Below the pieces are notes generated by a model. That model did not search any database. It worked only from the letters and a program-made list of their open reading frames with translations, and had not been told where the DNA came from. Below, in pieces: positions 43,611-52,306 of a DNA stretch of 64,000 nucleotides. The stretch is from contig NZ_BJZP01000004.1 of assembly GCF_007992095.1 (NCBI RefSeq), forward strand, positions 186,001 to 250,000, in the 5' to 3' direction. Numbering within the stretch: the stretch's first letter is position 1; each line of letters starts with the position of its first letter. The stretch is from Paenirhizobium naphthalenivorans (GTDB lineage: Bacteria; Pseudomonadota; Alphaproteobacteria; Rhizobiales; Rhizobiaceae). A program made the position numbers and the translations under genes.

Positions 43611-44264
43611 ATGACCGACCAGTTCCGCTTCGGGCGGCCTTATGATTTCCATGAGCTGGTTGCCGACGGCATCGTTCATGGCGTGGGCGTGGTCTTCGCG
43701 CTGATCGGCGCGACGGCGCTGATCTTCTACGCCACGGTCTGGTCGAGCTATGCGGAAATGGCCGCCGCCTGGATCTATGGTCTCGGCCTCGTCATCGCCC
43801 TTGCCGTCTCGTTCACCTACAATATGTGGCCGCATTCGCGCACCAAGTGGATCCTGCGCCGCTTCGACCATTCGGCGATCTTCGTGCTGATCGCCGCGAC
43901 CTACACGCCCTTCCTGGTCAAGGGCGCCGATGACTGGGTCATCCTCGCGCTGCTTGTCGGCATCTGGCTGACGGCCGCCATCGGCATCACGCTCAAATGC
44001 CGTTATCCCGGCCGCTACGACAAGCTCGCCATCCTGCTCTATCTCGGCATGGGCTGGAGCGGCGCCCTGGCGCTCGGGCCGATCTCGCAAAACCTGCCCT
44101 CGATCACCATGCTTCTGATCATCATCGGCGGCTGCATCTACTCGGCCGGCGTGATCTTCCATGTGTGGGAGCGCCTGCGCTTCCAGAACGCCATCTGGCA
44201 CGGCTTCGTGGTGACCGCGGCGGCCGTGCATTATTCGGCGGTGCTGACGGCCCTTGGCCTGTGA
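43611..44264 (+). CDS. Hemolysin III / PAQR family membrane protein
   Basis: The protein has 217 residues with about seven membrane helices. The motifs ADGIVHGVGVVFALIG, RRFDHSAIFVLIAATYTPF and HGFVVTAAAVHYSAVL carry the conserved Glu/Asp/Ser/His residues of the hemolysin III (YqfA/PAQR) family, which has a putative zinc site. The function in bacteria is unclear. The start could also be the GTG at 43569. It converges with the XRE-cupin gene 3 bp downstream. Confidence 0.85.
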   Translation: MTDQFRFGRPYDFHELVADGIVHGVGVVFALIGATALIFYATVWSSYAEMAAAWIYGLGLVIALAVSFTYNMWPHSRTKWILRRFDHSAIFVLIAATYTPFLVKGADDWVILALLVGIWLTAAIGITLKCRYPGRYDKLAILLYLGMGWSGALALGPISQNLPSITMLLIIIGGCIYSAGVIFHVWERLRFQNAIWHGFVVTAAAVHYSAVLTALGL

Positions 44265-44267
44265 GCG

Positions 44268-44837
44268 TCAGTCCGATTTCAACAGCACGACGGCATAGCG
44301 GCAGGGCCGGCCGGTCTCATTGCTGAAACAGCAGTCGCAAGGTGGCCCGAGCGCCAGGCAATCGCCCGTGGAAAGACGGTGCACGGTCTCGCCTTCGATG
44401 AAGGTGAGGGAGCCTTCCAGCACCCAGATCATTTGCCGCAGGAAGGTGAAGGCCGCCGCGCCATAGGGAACCGCCCCGCCCGGCGGCAGGTCGACCGAGA
44501 CGATCTCGAGCGGCATGTCGACGACCGGCGAGACGAGCCTGCGCCGGTATCCCGTCTCGGGATCGACCCAGACCTGCTGGTCGTTTGCCCGCATCAGCCG
44601 GCTCCCGCTCGCCTCGGCGCGCGCGATCAGCGTCGAAACGCTCAGCGACAGCGCCCCGGCGAGCTTGCCGAGAAGGGCCGCCGTCGGGCTGCTTTCCCCG
44701 CGCTCGACCTTGTGGATCATTGCCCGTGAGACATCGGCGCGGGTCGCCAGATCGCTGAGCGACCATCCGTGCGCCAGCCGTTCGAGGCGAATTCTCTCCC
44801 CTAGACAGCGATCGAGATTGTCTGATAAGTTGGACAT
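44268..44837 (-). CDS. XRE family regulator with C-terminal cupin
   Basis: The protein has 189 residues: an HTH at about 12-66 (IRLERLAHGWSLSDLATRADVSRAMIHKVERGESSPTAALLGKLAGAL) and a cupin at 105-185 (EIVSVDLPPGG..ALGPPCDCCFSNETG). It is divergent from an acetyltransferase gene with only 26 bp between the two starts. It most likely represses that gene and itself, with a small ligand bound in the cupin. Confidence 0.9.
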   Translation of the reverse strand: MSNLSDNLDRCLGERIRLERLAHGWSLSDLATRADVSRAMIHKVERGESSPTAALLGKLAGALSLSVSTLIARAEASGSRLMRANDQQVWVDPETGYRRRLVSPVVDMPLEIVSVDLPPGGAVPYGAAAFTFLRQMIWVLEGSLTFIEGETVHRLSTGDCLALGPPCDCCFSNETGRPCRYAVVLLKSD

Positions 44838-44856
44838 GAATTTAATATATTGGACA
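44830..44856. promoter_or_regulatory. Direct repeats TTGGACA in the divergent region
   Basis: Two copies of TTGGACA start at 44830 and 44850, 20 bp apart and so on the same DNA face. They flank the AT-rich core between the XRE-cupin and acetyltransferase starts. They are candidate operator half-sites for the XRE protein. Confidence 0.4.
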
Positions 44857-44863
44857 AATCGCC

Positions 44864-45364
44864 ATGAATCAATCCGTTCTTATCCGCGATGCCGCCGAGG
44901 CTGATCTTGCCGCCATCCGCGACATCTACAACCACGCGGTCGAGCACACGACGGCGATCTGGAACGAGGTTCTGGTCGATCTCGACAACCGCCGTGCCTG
45001 GATGGAACAGCGCCGGGCCAAGGGCTTTCCGGTTCTGGTGGCGATCCGCGAGAGCAAGGTCGCCGGCTACGCCTCCTATGGCGACTGGCGCGCCTTCGAC
45101 GGCTATCGCCACACCGTCGAGCATTCGGTCTATGTCGACAAGGACTGCCGGGGCGGCGGTATCGGCAAGCAGCTGATGCAGGCGCTGATCGAGCGGGCGC
45201 GGGCGGGCGACAAGCACGTCATGATCGCCGCGATCGAGGCGGAGAACAAACCGTCGATCGCGCTTCACCAACGTCTCGGTTTCCGCCTCGTCGGCGTACA
45301 CCAGGAGGTCGGCACAAAGTTCGGCCGCTGGCTCGATCTGGCGATGATGGAGCTGAAGCTCTGA
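44864..45364 (+). CDS. GNAT acetyltransferase of the phosphinothricin/methionine-sulfoximine type
   Basis: The protein has 166 residues. IRDAAEADLAAIRDIYNHAVEHTTAIWNEV, EHSVYVDKDCRGGGIGKQLMQALIERARAG and NKPSIALHQRLGFRLVGVHQEVGTKFGRWLDLAMMEL are diagnostic of the PAT/MnaT family, which N-acetylates phosphinothricin, methionine sulfoximine or similar amino acids. It is divergent from the XRE-cupin regulator, which probably controls it. Confidence 0.9.
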   Translation: MNQSVLIRDAAEADLAAIRDIYNHAVEHTTAIWNEVLVDLDNRRAWMEQRRAKGFPVLVAIRESKVAGYASYGDWRAFDGYRHTVEHSVYVDKDCRGGGIGKQLMQALIERARAGDKHVMIAAIEAENKPSIALHQRLGFRLVGVHQEVGTKFGRWLDLAMMELKL

Positions 45365-45370
45365 GGGAAT

Positions 45371-45397
45371 GCGGCCCGAGGCGTGCGCCCGGGCCGC
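45371..45397 (+). terminator. Hairpin after the acetyltransferase gene
   Basis: The perfect 8-bp stem GCGGCCCG/CGGGCCGC lies just after the stop, in the convergent junction with the next gene. It lacks a T tract, so it is a weak candidate terminator. Confidence 0.4.
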
Positions 45398-45409
45398 GGC
45401 CCTGGATGC

Positions 45410-46147
45410 CTATTCGATCCGCGCGTGCACCATCTCGCCGCGAATGGTGATCGCCGGCTTGGCGCCGGGTGTGTTGGGCAGCGCGCTGTCGATATAGGAG
45501 GCGACCGCCTCGACCAGATAGCTGACCGGCGTCGGGGTGATGAACTTCAGCGTGGCGTCCAGCATCTTGCCGGAGAGCGCGATCGTCTCGTCGTGCGTCA
45601 CCTGTTCGTAGGCGAGATAGGCGCGAAGGGCCGCGCCGGAGATCGAGACCGCCCGCGCATGTCCCTTGAAGCTGACGTCGCCGGCATCGCTGCGGACGTC
45701 GATCATCGAGAAATCGCCGTCGAGCCTGGTGCGCGCCGCCTTCTGGTCGATGATGACGGCCGCTTCGGGGGCCAGATTGGCGGTGAGTTCCATGGTGCAG
45801 TCCGACCAGTCGAAGAGGCGGGCCGCCTTGCCGACATCGACGGTGAGTGTCTGGCCCTCGATGCGCATGCTGCCGTTGACCGGGCAGGCATCGGAGAACC
45901 ATCCGGAATGCCAGACGGCGCCCCAGCCGCGCCGCTCGCCCTTCAGTTCAGCAACCCGCGGTCCGTTGGCCCTTGCGGTGATTTGAATGTCGCTCGCCGC
46001 ACCTTCGACCCGGATTGTCTGGACATGGCTGAGGTCGAGCGGTCCTGCCATGCTGGCGCGGGTGGTGACGAGGTTGACCGCCGCGTCGAGCGTGGCGATG
46101 GCGAGAATGCCGCCGGCGATGGAAAGAAGGACGGTTCGCTTTTTCAT
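45410..46147 (-). CDS. Putative exported DUF2807/DUF4097-like protein
   Basis: The protein has 245 residues with an N-terminal signal or anchor (RTVLLSIAGGILAIATLDAAV). The rest alternates short strands (SHVQTIRVEGAASDIQITARAN, ARTRLDGDFSMIDVRSDAGDVSFKG), which resembles the beta-helical DUF2807/DUF4097 proteins. The function is unknown. The ATG at 46147 follows GGAG. It is divergent from an AraC-type gene, which may regulate it. Confidence 0.7.
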   Translation of the reverse strand: MKKRTVLLSIAGGILAIATLDAAVNLVTTRASMAGPLDLSHVQTIRVEGAASDIQITARANGPRVAELKGERRGWGAVWHSGWFSDACPVNGSMRIEGQTLTVDVGKAARLFDWSDCTMELTANLAPEAAVIIDQKAARTRLDGDFSMIDVRSDAGDVSFKGHARAVSISGAALRAYLAYEQVTHDETIALSGKMLDATLKFITPTPVSYLVEAVASYIDSALPNTPGAKPAITIRGEMVHARIE

Positions 46148-46298
46148 GGGAGGTGCTCCTTGTTGGGCTGTTGATGATCCCATCGAGCACCTCGGGCAGG
46201 CGCTGCGCGACCTTGATCACGTTTCAGGTCGACCTCGAACGCGCTTGCGGTCATGATGGCGTCCGTTCCCTCGAAAGGCCTTGCTTGTCCACCCGCCC

Positions 46299-47432
46299 AT
46301 GATCTTCATTCCGCTGTCCTTCGCCGTCTCGCTGTTCCTCGTCACCTTTCTCGTGCGGCTTCTGTTGCGGGGGCGCGAAAGCCTGTCGCGCAACCGGCTG
46401 TTCGTGGCGCTGATCGCCGTCTACGCTGTGCAGACCATGCTGGTCGGCCTGCGCTGGGGTTATGGGGTGACGGCGGTTCTTCCGCTGTTGTCGCTGCTGG
46501 CCAGCGTGATCCCGCCGCTCTCCTATCTGGCGTTTCGCGATCTCGTTCGCGAAGAGGGGGGCGGCATCTCGCCGCGCGACTGGCCGCATCTGCTGCCCAC
46601 CGTGGTGCTGGCGGTGCTACTTTCGGTCTGGCGCGACCCGGTCGACCTTTTGATCATCGGCGAGTTTCTCGCCTATGGCCTGTGGTTGCTGTGGCTGGCG
46701 CGTTTGGGCCCCGACGGCCTGATCGCATCGCGGCTCGATGGATCGCTGCGCTCCTATCGCTCCTTGCAGTTGACGGGCGTGGCGCTCGTCGCCTCGGCGC
46801 TGACCGACGTAGGCATCAGCCTCGACATGCTGCTGGGCGGCGGACGGCATTCGGCGCTGGTGGTCTCGGCCGCCACCACTGTCATCCTGCTCCTGCTCGG
46901 CATTGCCGCCGCCGTGGCGGGAGCGGAGGAAGGCGATGGCGAAGGGGAGAGCCAGGGGGCGGGAGAGGGGCAAGGGGCGGACCTGGCGGAGGGACCGGAG
47001 AGTGGAACGGCCCTGGCGCGGACCTTGGCGCCACCGGTTGCCGCGCCTGTGCCGCAACCCGCCTCCGACGAGCATGAGGTGGTGGCGGCGAACCTCGACC
47101 GGTTGATGGACGAACGCCGGCTTTACGCCGACACCAGCCTCAATCTCGGCAAGCTGGCGCGGCGTATGGGCCTGCCGGCCCGTGCGGTCTCGCAGGCGGT
47201 CAACCGGGTGCACCGCATGAGCGTCTCGCAATACGTCAACAATTTCCGCGTGGCCGAGGCCTGCCGGCTTCTGTCCGCGACCGATATGCCGGTGACACGC
47301 GTCGTCTTCGAGGCCGGCTTCATGACCAAGTCGAATTTCAACCGCGAGTTCCTGCGGGTGACGGGCCTGAGCCCGACCGCCTGGCGGGAGGCGCAGGCGG
47401 CAGCCGGCGCGGCGGGCACCACGAGCGGCTGA
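46299..47432 (+). CDS. Membrane-bound AraC family regulator
   Basis: The protein has 377 residues. The first 210 residues hold about six to seven membrane helices, then comes a low-complexity linker rich in Glu, Gly and Ala (AEEGDGEGESQGAGEGQGAD), and the last 110 residues are an AraC HTH (LNLGKLARRMGLPARAVSQAVNRVHRMSVSQYVNNFRVAEACRLL..VFEAGFMTKSNFNREFLRVTGLSPTAWR). It would sense a signal at the membrane. The divergent exported gene is its likely target. A TTG at 46281 is an alternative start. Confidence 0.85.
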   Translation: MIFIPLSFAVSLFLVTFLVRLLLRGRESLSRNRLFVALIAVYAVQTMLVGLRWGYGVTAVLPLLSLLASVIPPLSYLAFRDLVREEGGGISPRDWPHLLPTVVLAVLLSVWRDPVDLLIIGEFLAYGLWLLWLARLGPDGLIASRLDGSLRSYRSLQLTGVALVASALTDVGISLDMLLGGGRHSALVVSAATTVILLLLGIAAAVAGAEEGDGEGESQGAGEGQGADLAEGPESGTALARTLAPPVAAPVPQPASDEHEVVAANLDRLMDERRLYADTSLNLGKLARRMGLPARAVSQAVNRVHRMSVSQYVNNFRVAEACRLLSATDMPVTRVVFEAGFMTKSNFNREFLRVTGLSPTAWREAQAAAGAAGTTSG

Positions 47433-47461
47433 GCCGCATCGACCTCCCGCCGCCGCGCGGC

Positions 47462-48271
47462 CTAATCGGCTATCTCATCCGTCACCACGTCGAAGCGGGC
47501 AAGTCGCGCCGGCCCGAAAGCGGTCGACAGCGCGACATCGGTGGCGTCGCGACCGGTTGCCATCAGGATGCGGCCAATGCGCGGTCTGTTGTGCCGGGCG
47601 TCGACCGTGTGCCAGTGGCCGCCGAGATAGACCTGCATCCAGGCACTGAAATCCATCGGATTGCCGTCGGGCGGCACGCCGATGTCGCCGAGATAGCCGG
47701 TGCAGTAGCGCGCCGGGATGTTCATGCAGCGACACAGCGTGATGGCGAGATGGGCGAAGTCTCGGCACACGCCGGTACGAGCGACGAAACCGTCATGGGC
47801 CGAACGCGTCGAATCCGCCTTCATGTAATCGAACCTGATGTGATTGTGGACGAAGGTGAGGATGGCCTGCACCCGTGGCCAGCCGAGCGGGGTATCGGAA
47901 AAGGTCGCCCAGGCGAAATCGGCCATCCGGTCGGTGTCGCAATAGCGGCTGCCGAGCAGGAAGACGAGCACGTCGTTCGGCAGATCCTTGATGTCGTGCT
48001 GGAAGGCACCTTCGGGCAGCACGTCCGGCTGACCGTTGTCATAGATCTCGAACTGCGTGGAAATGGTGGTGATCCCGGCCGGCGCGGTGATCCGGCTACA
48101 GGCATTGCCGAAGCCGTCGATATAGTCGCGCGCCTCGATCGGGCGGTCGAAGCTCAGTACCTGGCTTGTCAGCAGATCGGGCCGGCGAGACGGGTGGATA
48201 TTGAGAACGAGCAGCATCGCGGTATCGTGCTCGCATTCATAGGCAATGTGGAAGCCGGCACGTATCTTCAT
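47462..48271 (-). CDS. Transglutaminase-like protein
   Basis: The protein has 269 residues. The catalytic Cys is in VARTGVCRDFAHLAITLCRCMNIPARYCTGYLGD and the His in GGHWHTVDARHN, giving a Cys-His-Asp triad. The N-terminal part (RAGFHIAYECEHDTAMLLVLNIHPSRRPDLL) is the bacterial N-terminal domain of this family. No signal peptide is seen. It may be a peptidase or amidase rather than a cross-linker. Confidence 0.88.
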   Translation of the reverse strand: MKIRAGFHIAYECEHDTAMLLVLNIHPSRRPDLLTSQVLSFDRPIEARDYIDGFGNACSRITAPAGITTISTQFEIYDNGQPDVLPEGAFQHDIKDLPNDVLVFLLGSRYCDTDRMADFAWATFSDTPLGWPRVQAILTFVHNHIRFDYMKADSTRSAHDGFVARTGVCRDFAHLAITLCRCMNIPARYCTGYLGDIGVPPDGNPMDFSAWMQVYLGGHWHTVDARHNRPRIGRILMATGRDATDVALSTAFGPARLARFDVVTDEIAD

Positions 48272-48364
48272 TCTCGGATCCTTTGACGGGGAGGAGGCGT
48301 CGCCGGGAGCGGCGGGTGTGTTGCTAAACGCGAGAGGCCTCCTGGGTGTTCCAGGGCTTGCTGG

Positions 48365-49258
48365 TCAGGGCGGTGCTGGCACCTCTTGATCGGAGGTGAC
48401 ATTGACCTGAATGGTCAGTGACTTGAAATCCGAGGCGCGCCCGTCGTAGCTGCCGGACAGAGGAATGGCCTGGTGCGGGTCGCGCGCCACCCCGACCCGG
48501 ATCAGGTCGCGGTTGCCGACAATGCCATTGGTCGGGTCGAACTCCACCCATCCGGCGCCGGGAATATAGATCTGGCACCACGCATGGGTCGAGCCGCCGC
48601 CGAGCGTCGTCGAACCGTCCCGGTAGGGAACATAGATGTAGCCGGTGACGAAGCGGGCCGCCAAGCCGAGCGCCCGAGCCGCCTCCATCATCAGCAGCGC
48701 GAAATCCCGGCAGGTGCCGCTTCTCAGTTCAAGCGTCTGCAACGGCGTCTGCACCCCATGCTCGGAGCGCCGCGCATAGGCGAAACTGTCGTGGATCATG
48801 TAGCACAGGCTCATCAGCAGGCTGCTGGTGCGGGTCGGCTGGCCGGTGTGCACGAACTGCCGGGCAAAGGTGCCGACCAGGTCGGCCGGATCGGCGAAAT
48901 GGCGGGCCATGGTCGGTTTGAGGTCAGGCAGTTCCTCGGCATCATAGGTGAACGGATAGTCGACCGCGGTCGCCTCTATGGGGAAGTCGAGCGCCGCATG
49001 GGGCGTATGGTCAAGCCGGATGTTGCTCTCGAACCGAAGGCTGCGTGTTTTCGCGGAAAAATTGATCAGCGCGACGCAATTGCCGAAGGGATCGTGGATC
49101 CAGCGGATTTCATCCTGCGGCGGCTCGACCACGAGGCTGACGCTGAGCAGCGTCTGGTCGAAGCTGTCGCGTGGTCGAAACATCAGCCGGTGCTCGCCGA
49201 GCTTGACGGGCCGCTTGTACTGATAGTCGGTGATATGGCGTACCGAGAATATGGTCAT
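48365..49258 (-). CDS. Transglutaminase family protein
   Basis: The protein has 297 residues. The N-terminal domain FSVRHITDYQYKRPVKLGEHRLMFRPRDSFDQ is typical, the catalytic Cys is in LRSGTCRDFALLMMEAARALGLAARFVTGYI and the His in GGGSTHAWCQIYIPGAGWVEFDPTNG. The ATG at 49258 follows GGGAAG. It is one of two such genes in tandem, about 95 bp apart, on the same strand. Confidence 0.9.
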   Translation of the reverse strand: MTIFSVRHITDYQYKRPVKLGEHRLMFRPRDSFDQTLLSVSLVVEPPQDEIRWIHDPFGNCVALINFSAKTRSLRFESNIRLDHTPHAALDFPIEATAVDYPFTYDAEELPDLKPTMARHFADPADLVGTFARQFVHTGQPTRTSSLLMSLCYMIHDSFAYARRSEHGVQTPLQTLELRSGTCRDFALLMMEAARALGLAARFVTGYIYVPYRDGSTTLGGGSTHAWCQIYIPGAGWVEFDPTNGIVGNRDLIRVGVARDPHQAIPLSGSYDGRASDFKSLTIQVNVTSDQEVPAPP

Positions 49259-49347
49259 CAGTGCTTCCCGCCCGGGGGCGTTTTTCTTGCGCCCGACCTG
49301 AGCCAACGCTTTGTCGCTGGTTGCCCGGGCGCAAGGGCAGGATGGCC

Positions 49348-49512
49348 TTACAGGCGACCGGTCAGCACCAGGATGACAAGAATGATCAGCACGACGCCGA
49401 GAACGCTGACCCCGCCGTGGCCAAAGCCATAACCATAGCCGCCGAAGCGACCGCTAAACCCGCCAAGCAGGGCAATGATCAGGATGATGATGAGTATTGT
49501 TCCGAGCGACAT
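49348..49512 (-). CDS. DUF3309 small membrane protein
   Basis: The protein has 54 residues: MSLGTILIIILIIALLGG, a Gly/Tyr-rich turn (FGGYGYGFGHGG) and VSVLGVVLIILVILVLTGRL. This is the DUF3309 pattern, found in many stress-related loci of proteobacteria. The function is unknown. GGAG precedes the ATG. Confidence 0.85.
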   Translation of the reverse strand: MSLGTILIIILIIALLGGFSGRFGGYGYGFGHGGVSVLGVVLIILVILVLTGRL

Positions 49513-50011
49513 GCACTTCGTCTCCGTTGCTATTCGCAATGGCCAGTACATTTGCGTATCCGAGCCAAGGGACTGTTTGTGGGCGGCACGGCAGGGAGGC
49601 CACGATCAGGCCTCCGCTAACAGTGAGTACAATGCGTGGACGGCTTTGTACAGGGGAAGCGGCCCTGGGATCGCGCGGCCAGCACGTGCCCGCGTTTCAC
49701 AACCGTGGGATCGGCGCCCATCCGGAAAAGGCAAAGGGACCGCGTTGCGGAACGCGTGGACTCTTCTTGCGGCCGGACTCGAAAAGCACGTGACGATAAC
49801 AGCGGCAGGCCACTCCCATTCCACTCCATCGAATCCCAGGAAGACCGACGGGTGGCACGTATTTCACACCCGACATAGTTGGAATTGTGTTATGGTTACA
49901 CCGATAGGGAACTGTTCTGATTTCAAGTCCGCTTGAGTCAGTCACCTCAATTGACCGCCACCCCTACGGTATCTTTGCGCTGGTGGGTCCTGGGCCAGAA
50001 AGGGTCGGCAC
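49513..50011. other. Intergenic, about 500 bp
   Basis: No gene is supported. The open frames here are short and overlap on both strands without protein-like composition. The right 150 bp is lower in GC and must hold the promoter of the HPF-like gene; a GGAAC at 49908 recalls an ECF-type -35, but no good -10 partner follows. Confidence 0.4.
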
Positions 50012-50359
50012 ATGCAAATTCAAATCAATACTGACGAAAATATCGACGGTGGGGCAGATTTTTCTGCGAAAATTTCGGCCCAAATTCGCGACCGTCTCGA
50101 CCGCTTCAGCCAGCACATCACGCGGATTGAGGTCCATCTTAGCGATACCAACAGCGACAAATCCGGAGAAGTCGACAAACGTTGCGTCATTGAAGTGCGC
50201 CTGGAGGGCCGCCAGCCAGAAGTGGTGACCGATCAGGCTGACACGCTTGAGAGCGCGATTTCCGGCGCGATCAATAAGTTGCATAGCTCGCTGGACCATA
50301 CGCTTGGAAAGCTCAACCATCACAAGGGCGCCGACACAATACGAACCGGCGGTCTTTAA
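50012..50359 (+). CDS. HPF/RaiA-type ribosome-associated protein (short form)
   Basis: The protein has 115 residues. IQINTDENIDGGADFSAKISAQIRDRLDRFSQHITRIEVHLSDTNSDKSGEVDKRCVIEVRLEGRQPEVV and the following helix match the S30AE (HPF/YfiA) fold. It lacks the long-form C-terminal domain. It probably binds 30S subunits under stress. A small hydrophilic protein gene follows after 52 bp. Confidence 0.8.
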   Translation: MQIQINTDENIDGGADFSAKISAQIRDRLDRFSQHITRIEVHLSDTNSDKSGEVDKRCVIEVRLEGRQPEVVTDQADTLESAISGAINKLHSSLDHTLGKLNHHKGADTIRTGGL

Positions 50360-50411
50360 CGGGGCTGAGGCCACCGATTACGGAACCCAGCGCGTCAAGA
50401 GGAGTGAGATT

Positions 50412-50657
50412 ATGGTAGACAAAAAGCCTGCTGAGTCAGATCCGAAAAGCGGCCAACCCAAAGAGCCCGATCAGCACAAAACCACAAGCGAAGCCACGGG
50501 CCAGAAGTCTGAACCCGTCGCAGTGGATCGACCCGGCTTTGATTTGGGTGGTTCAACCGGCAAAACGACTGCAGGAACAGGTCTTGGCCTGGGCGAGGAC
50601 GCATCCGAAGACAGCCGTGATCGAAGCTTGCCCGGCCGTCGAGGGGAAAACAAGTAA
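50412..50657 (+). CDS. Small hydrophilic hypothetical protein
   Basis: The protein has 81 residues, is rich in Lys, Glu, Ser, Pro and Gly (DKKPAESDPKSGQPKEPDQHKTTSEATG) and is probably disordered. I do not recognise a family. GGAG precedes the ATG. It is probably co-transcribed with the HPF-like gene and may be a stress protein; that is inference. Confidence 0.6.
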   Translation: MVDKKPAESDPKSGQPKEPDQHKTTSEATGQKSEPVAVDRPGFDLGGSTGKTTAGTGLGLGEDASEDSRDRSLPGRRGENK

Positions 50658-50842
50658 AGCGAAACTCGACTGGATCGGCGCATCGTTCTCATAGCGCATC
50701 GCACCTTCGAGGCGGCAGGATTGCAGCGACAAGAGGCGGTTCGGCACTATTGGTTTATAACCAAATGGAGCCGGCCCGCTGATTTCCCCCAGCTTTTTCC
50801 GGATGGTCTGTTAAACTCGCGGCAGTTCGGAGGCAGTCCAGC

Positions 50843-51910
50843 ATGGCGAAATCGCATTCCCACCTTTGGCCCGGTGTGCCGCTGGCACTCGGCTCTGCTG
50901 TGCTGTTCGGCGCTTCGGCACCGCTTTCCAAGCTTCTGATCGGGGTGGTCGATCCGTGGCTGCTGGCTGGCATCCTCTATCTCGGCGCAGGGGCGGGGCT
51001 CGGTCTCTTGAGCGGCGCGCGGGCGCTCATCGGCCTTGGCAATGAAGAGGCGCCGCTGAAGCGAGCCGATCTGCCTTGGCTTGCCGCCGTCATCCTGTTT
51101 GGCGGCGTGCTCGGCCCGCTTTTGCTTATGCTCGGCTTGTCGCTCACCTCGGCCTCATCCGCCTCGCTGCTGCTCAACCTCGAAGGGCTGGCCACCATGG
51201 CGATCGCCTGGCTGGTGTTTCGCGAAAATGTCGACCGGCGCCTGTTGCTGGGCGCTGCCGCAATCCTTGCCGGTGCGGTGTTGCTGTCGTGGAACGGCGT
51301 GGGCCTGAGCCTTGATGCGGGCGGCCTCTTCGTTGCCGCCGCCTGCCTGTGCTGGGGCATAGACAACAACTTGACGCGCAAGCTCTCCTCGGCCGATCCC
51401 GTACAGATCGCCATGATCAAAGGAATTGCCGCGGGCGCCACCAATCTGGCGCTCGCGCTCGCCTTCGGTGCCGCCTGGCCGGGCGCCATGCTCGTTGCCG
51501 CCGGCGCCGTCGTTGGCCTGTTCGGCATCGGCATCAGCCTGGTAATGTTCATGCTGGGGCTGCGCCATCTCGGCACGGCGCGCACGGGCGCCTATTTCTC
51601 GCTCGCCCCCTTCATCGGTGCCGTGCTGGCGCTGATCATCTTCCGCGAGGCGGTGACGCCGCAGCTGGTTTTGGCCGGCGCGCTAATGGCGCTCGGGCTC
51701 TGGCTGCATCTGACCGAGCGACATGAGCATGAGCACAGTCACGAGGCGATGGAGCACGAGCATGCCCATGTCCATGATGCGCATCATCAGCATGATCATG
51801 ACGGCCCGGTCACCGAGCCCCACTCGCATCCGCATCGCCACGAGCCCTTGCGCCACAAGCACCCGCATTACCCTGACCTCCACCATGGCCACAGTCACAG
51901 CCACGGGTGA
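50843..51910 (+). CDS. EamA family transporter with His-rich C-terminal tail
   Basis: The protein has 355 residues with about ten membrane helices in two EamA repeats (for example LGSAVLFGASAPLSKLLIG and LGTARTGAYFSLAPFIGAVLALIIF). From about residue 292 it carries a long tail with dozens of His (HEHEHSHE, HAHVHDAHHQHDHD, HKHPHYPDLHHGHSHSH). Such a tail suggests metal binding, so the cargo may be a metal or metal complex, not the amino acids usual for the family. Confidence 0.88.
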   Translation: MAKSHSHLWPGVPLALGSAVLFGASAPLSKLLIGVVDPWLLAGILYLGAGAGLGLLSGARALIGLGNEEAPLKRADLPWLAAVILFGGVLGPLLLMLGLSLTSASSASLLLNLEGLATMAIAWLVFRENVDRRLLLGAAAILAGAVLLSWNGVGLSLDAGGLFVAAACLCWGIDNNLTRKLSSADPVQIAMIKGIAAGATNLALALAFGAAWPGAMLVAAGAVVGLFGIGISLVMFMLGLRHLGTARTGAYFSLAPFIGAVLALIIFREAVTPQLVLAGALMALGLWLHLTERHEHEHSHEAMEHEHAHVHDAHHQHDHDGPVTEPHSHPHRHEPLRHKHPHYPDLHHGHSHSHG

Positions 51911-51941
51911 GGGAGCGCACGAGCACCTGCTGGGGATTCGC

Positions 51942-52085
51942 TCAGCCGAGAAACTGGAAATAGGCCCAGGCGATGATGAAAGCGGTGACCACGCCAAGCG
52001 CGATGAGCGCTGTCTTCAGCCGAGGATTGGGCTTTTTCGGTTCCTTCGGTTTCGGCGGCTTCTTGAATTCGACGACATTCGACAC
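51942..52085 (-). CDS. Small single-helix membrane protein
   Basis: The protein has 47 residues, starts MSNVVEFKKPPKPKEPKKPNPRLK (basic and Pro-rich) and ends in one membrane helix (TALIALGVVTAFIIAWAYFQFLG). The GTG at 52085 is well spaced from AGGAG; an ATG at 52091 would lie almost on the site. I do not recognise its function. Confidence 0.65.
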   Translation of the reverse strand: MSNVVEFKKPPKPKEPKKPNPRLKTALIALGVVTAFIIAWAYFQFLG

Positions 52086-52306
52086 GGGCATTCTCCTGAT
52101 CTGTTGCAGCGACCTTACGCCTGAGGAGATTGAGAAAGTCCTGATACGTCGGCTTTCGCCAACGGCATGTCGCCTTCGGCCGCCGCGAGAAGGCGTCGGG
52201 CTTGGCGAGCGTCGAAGTTCGCTTCGTGGTGTCTTCCTCTGCCTCTCCTGCAACGAGGGCCAGTGCGCAGAGGCGATCTCGGCGCCGGCTCGAGGGCGTA
52301 AAACCC

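Noticed and set aside
49900..49940. GGAAC stretch upstream of the HPF-like gene, considered as an EcfG (general stress) promoter.
   Set aside because: No CGTT-like -10 is found at 16-17 bp.
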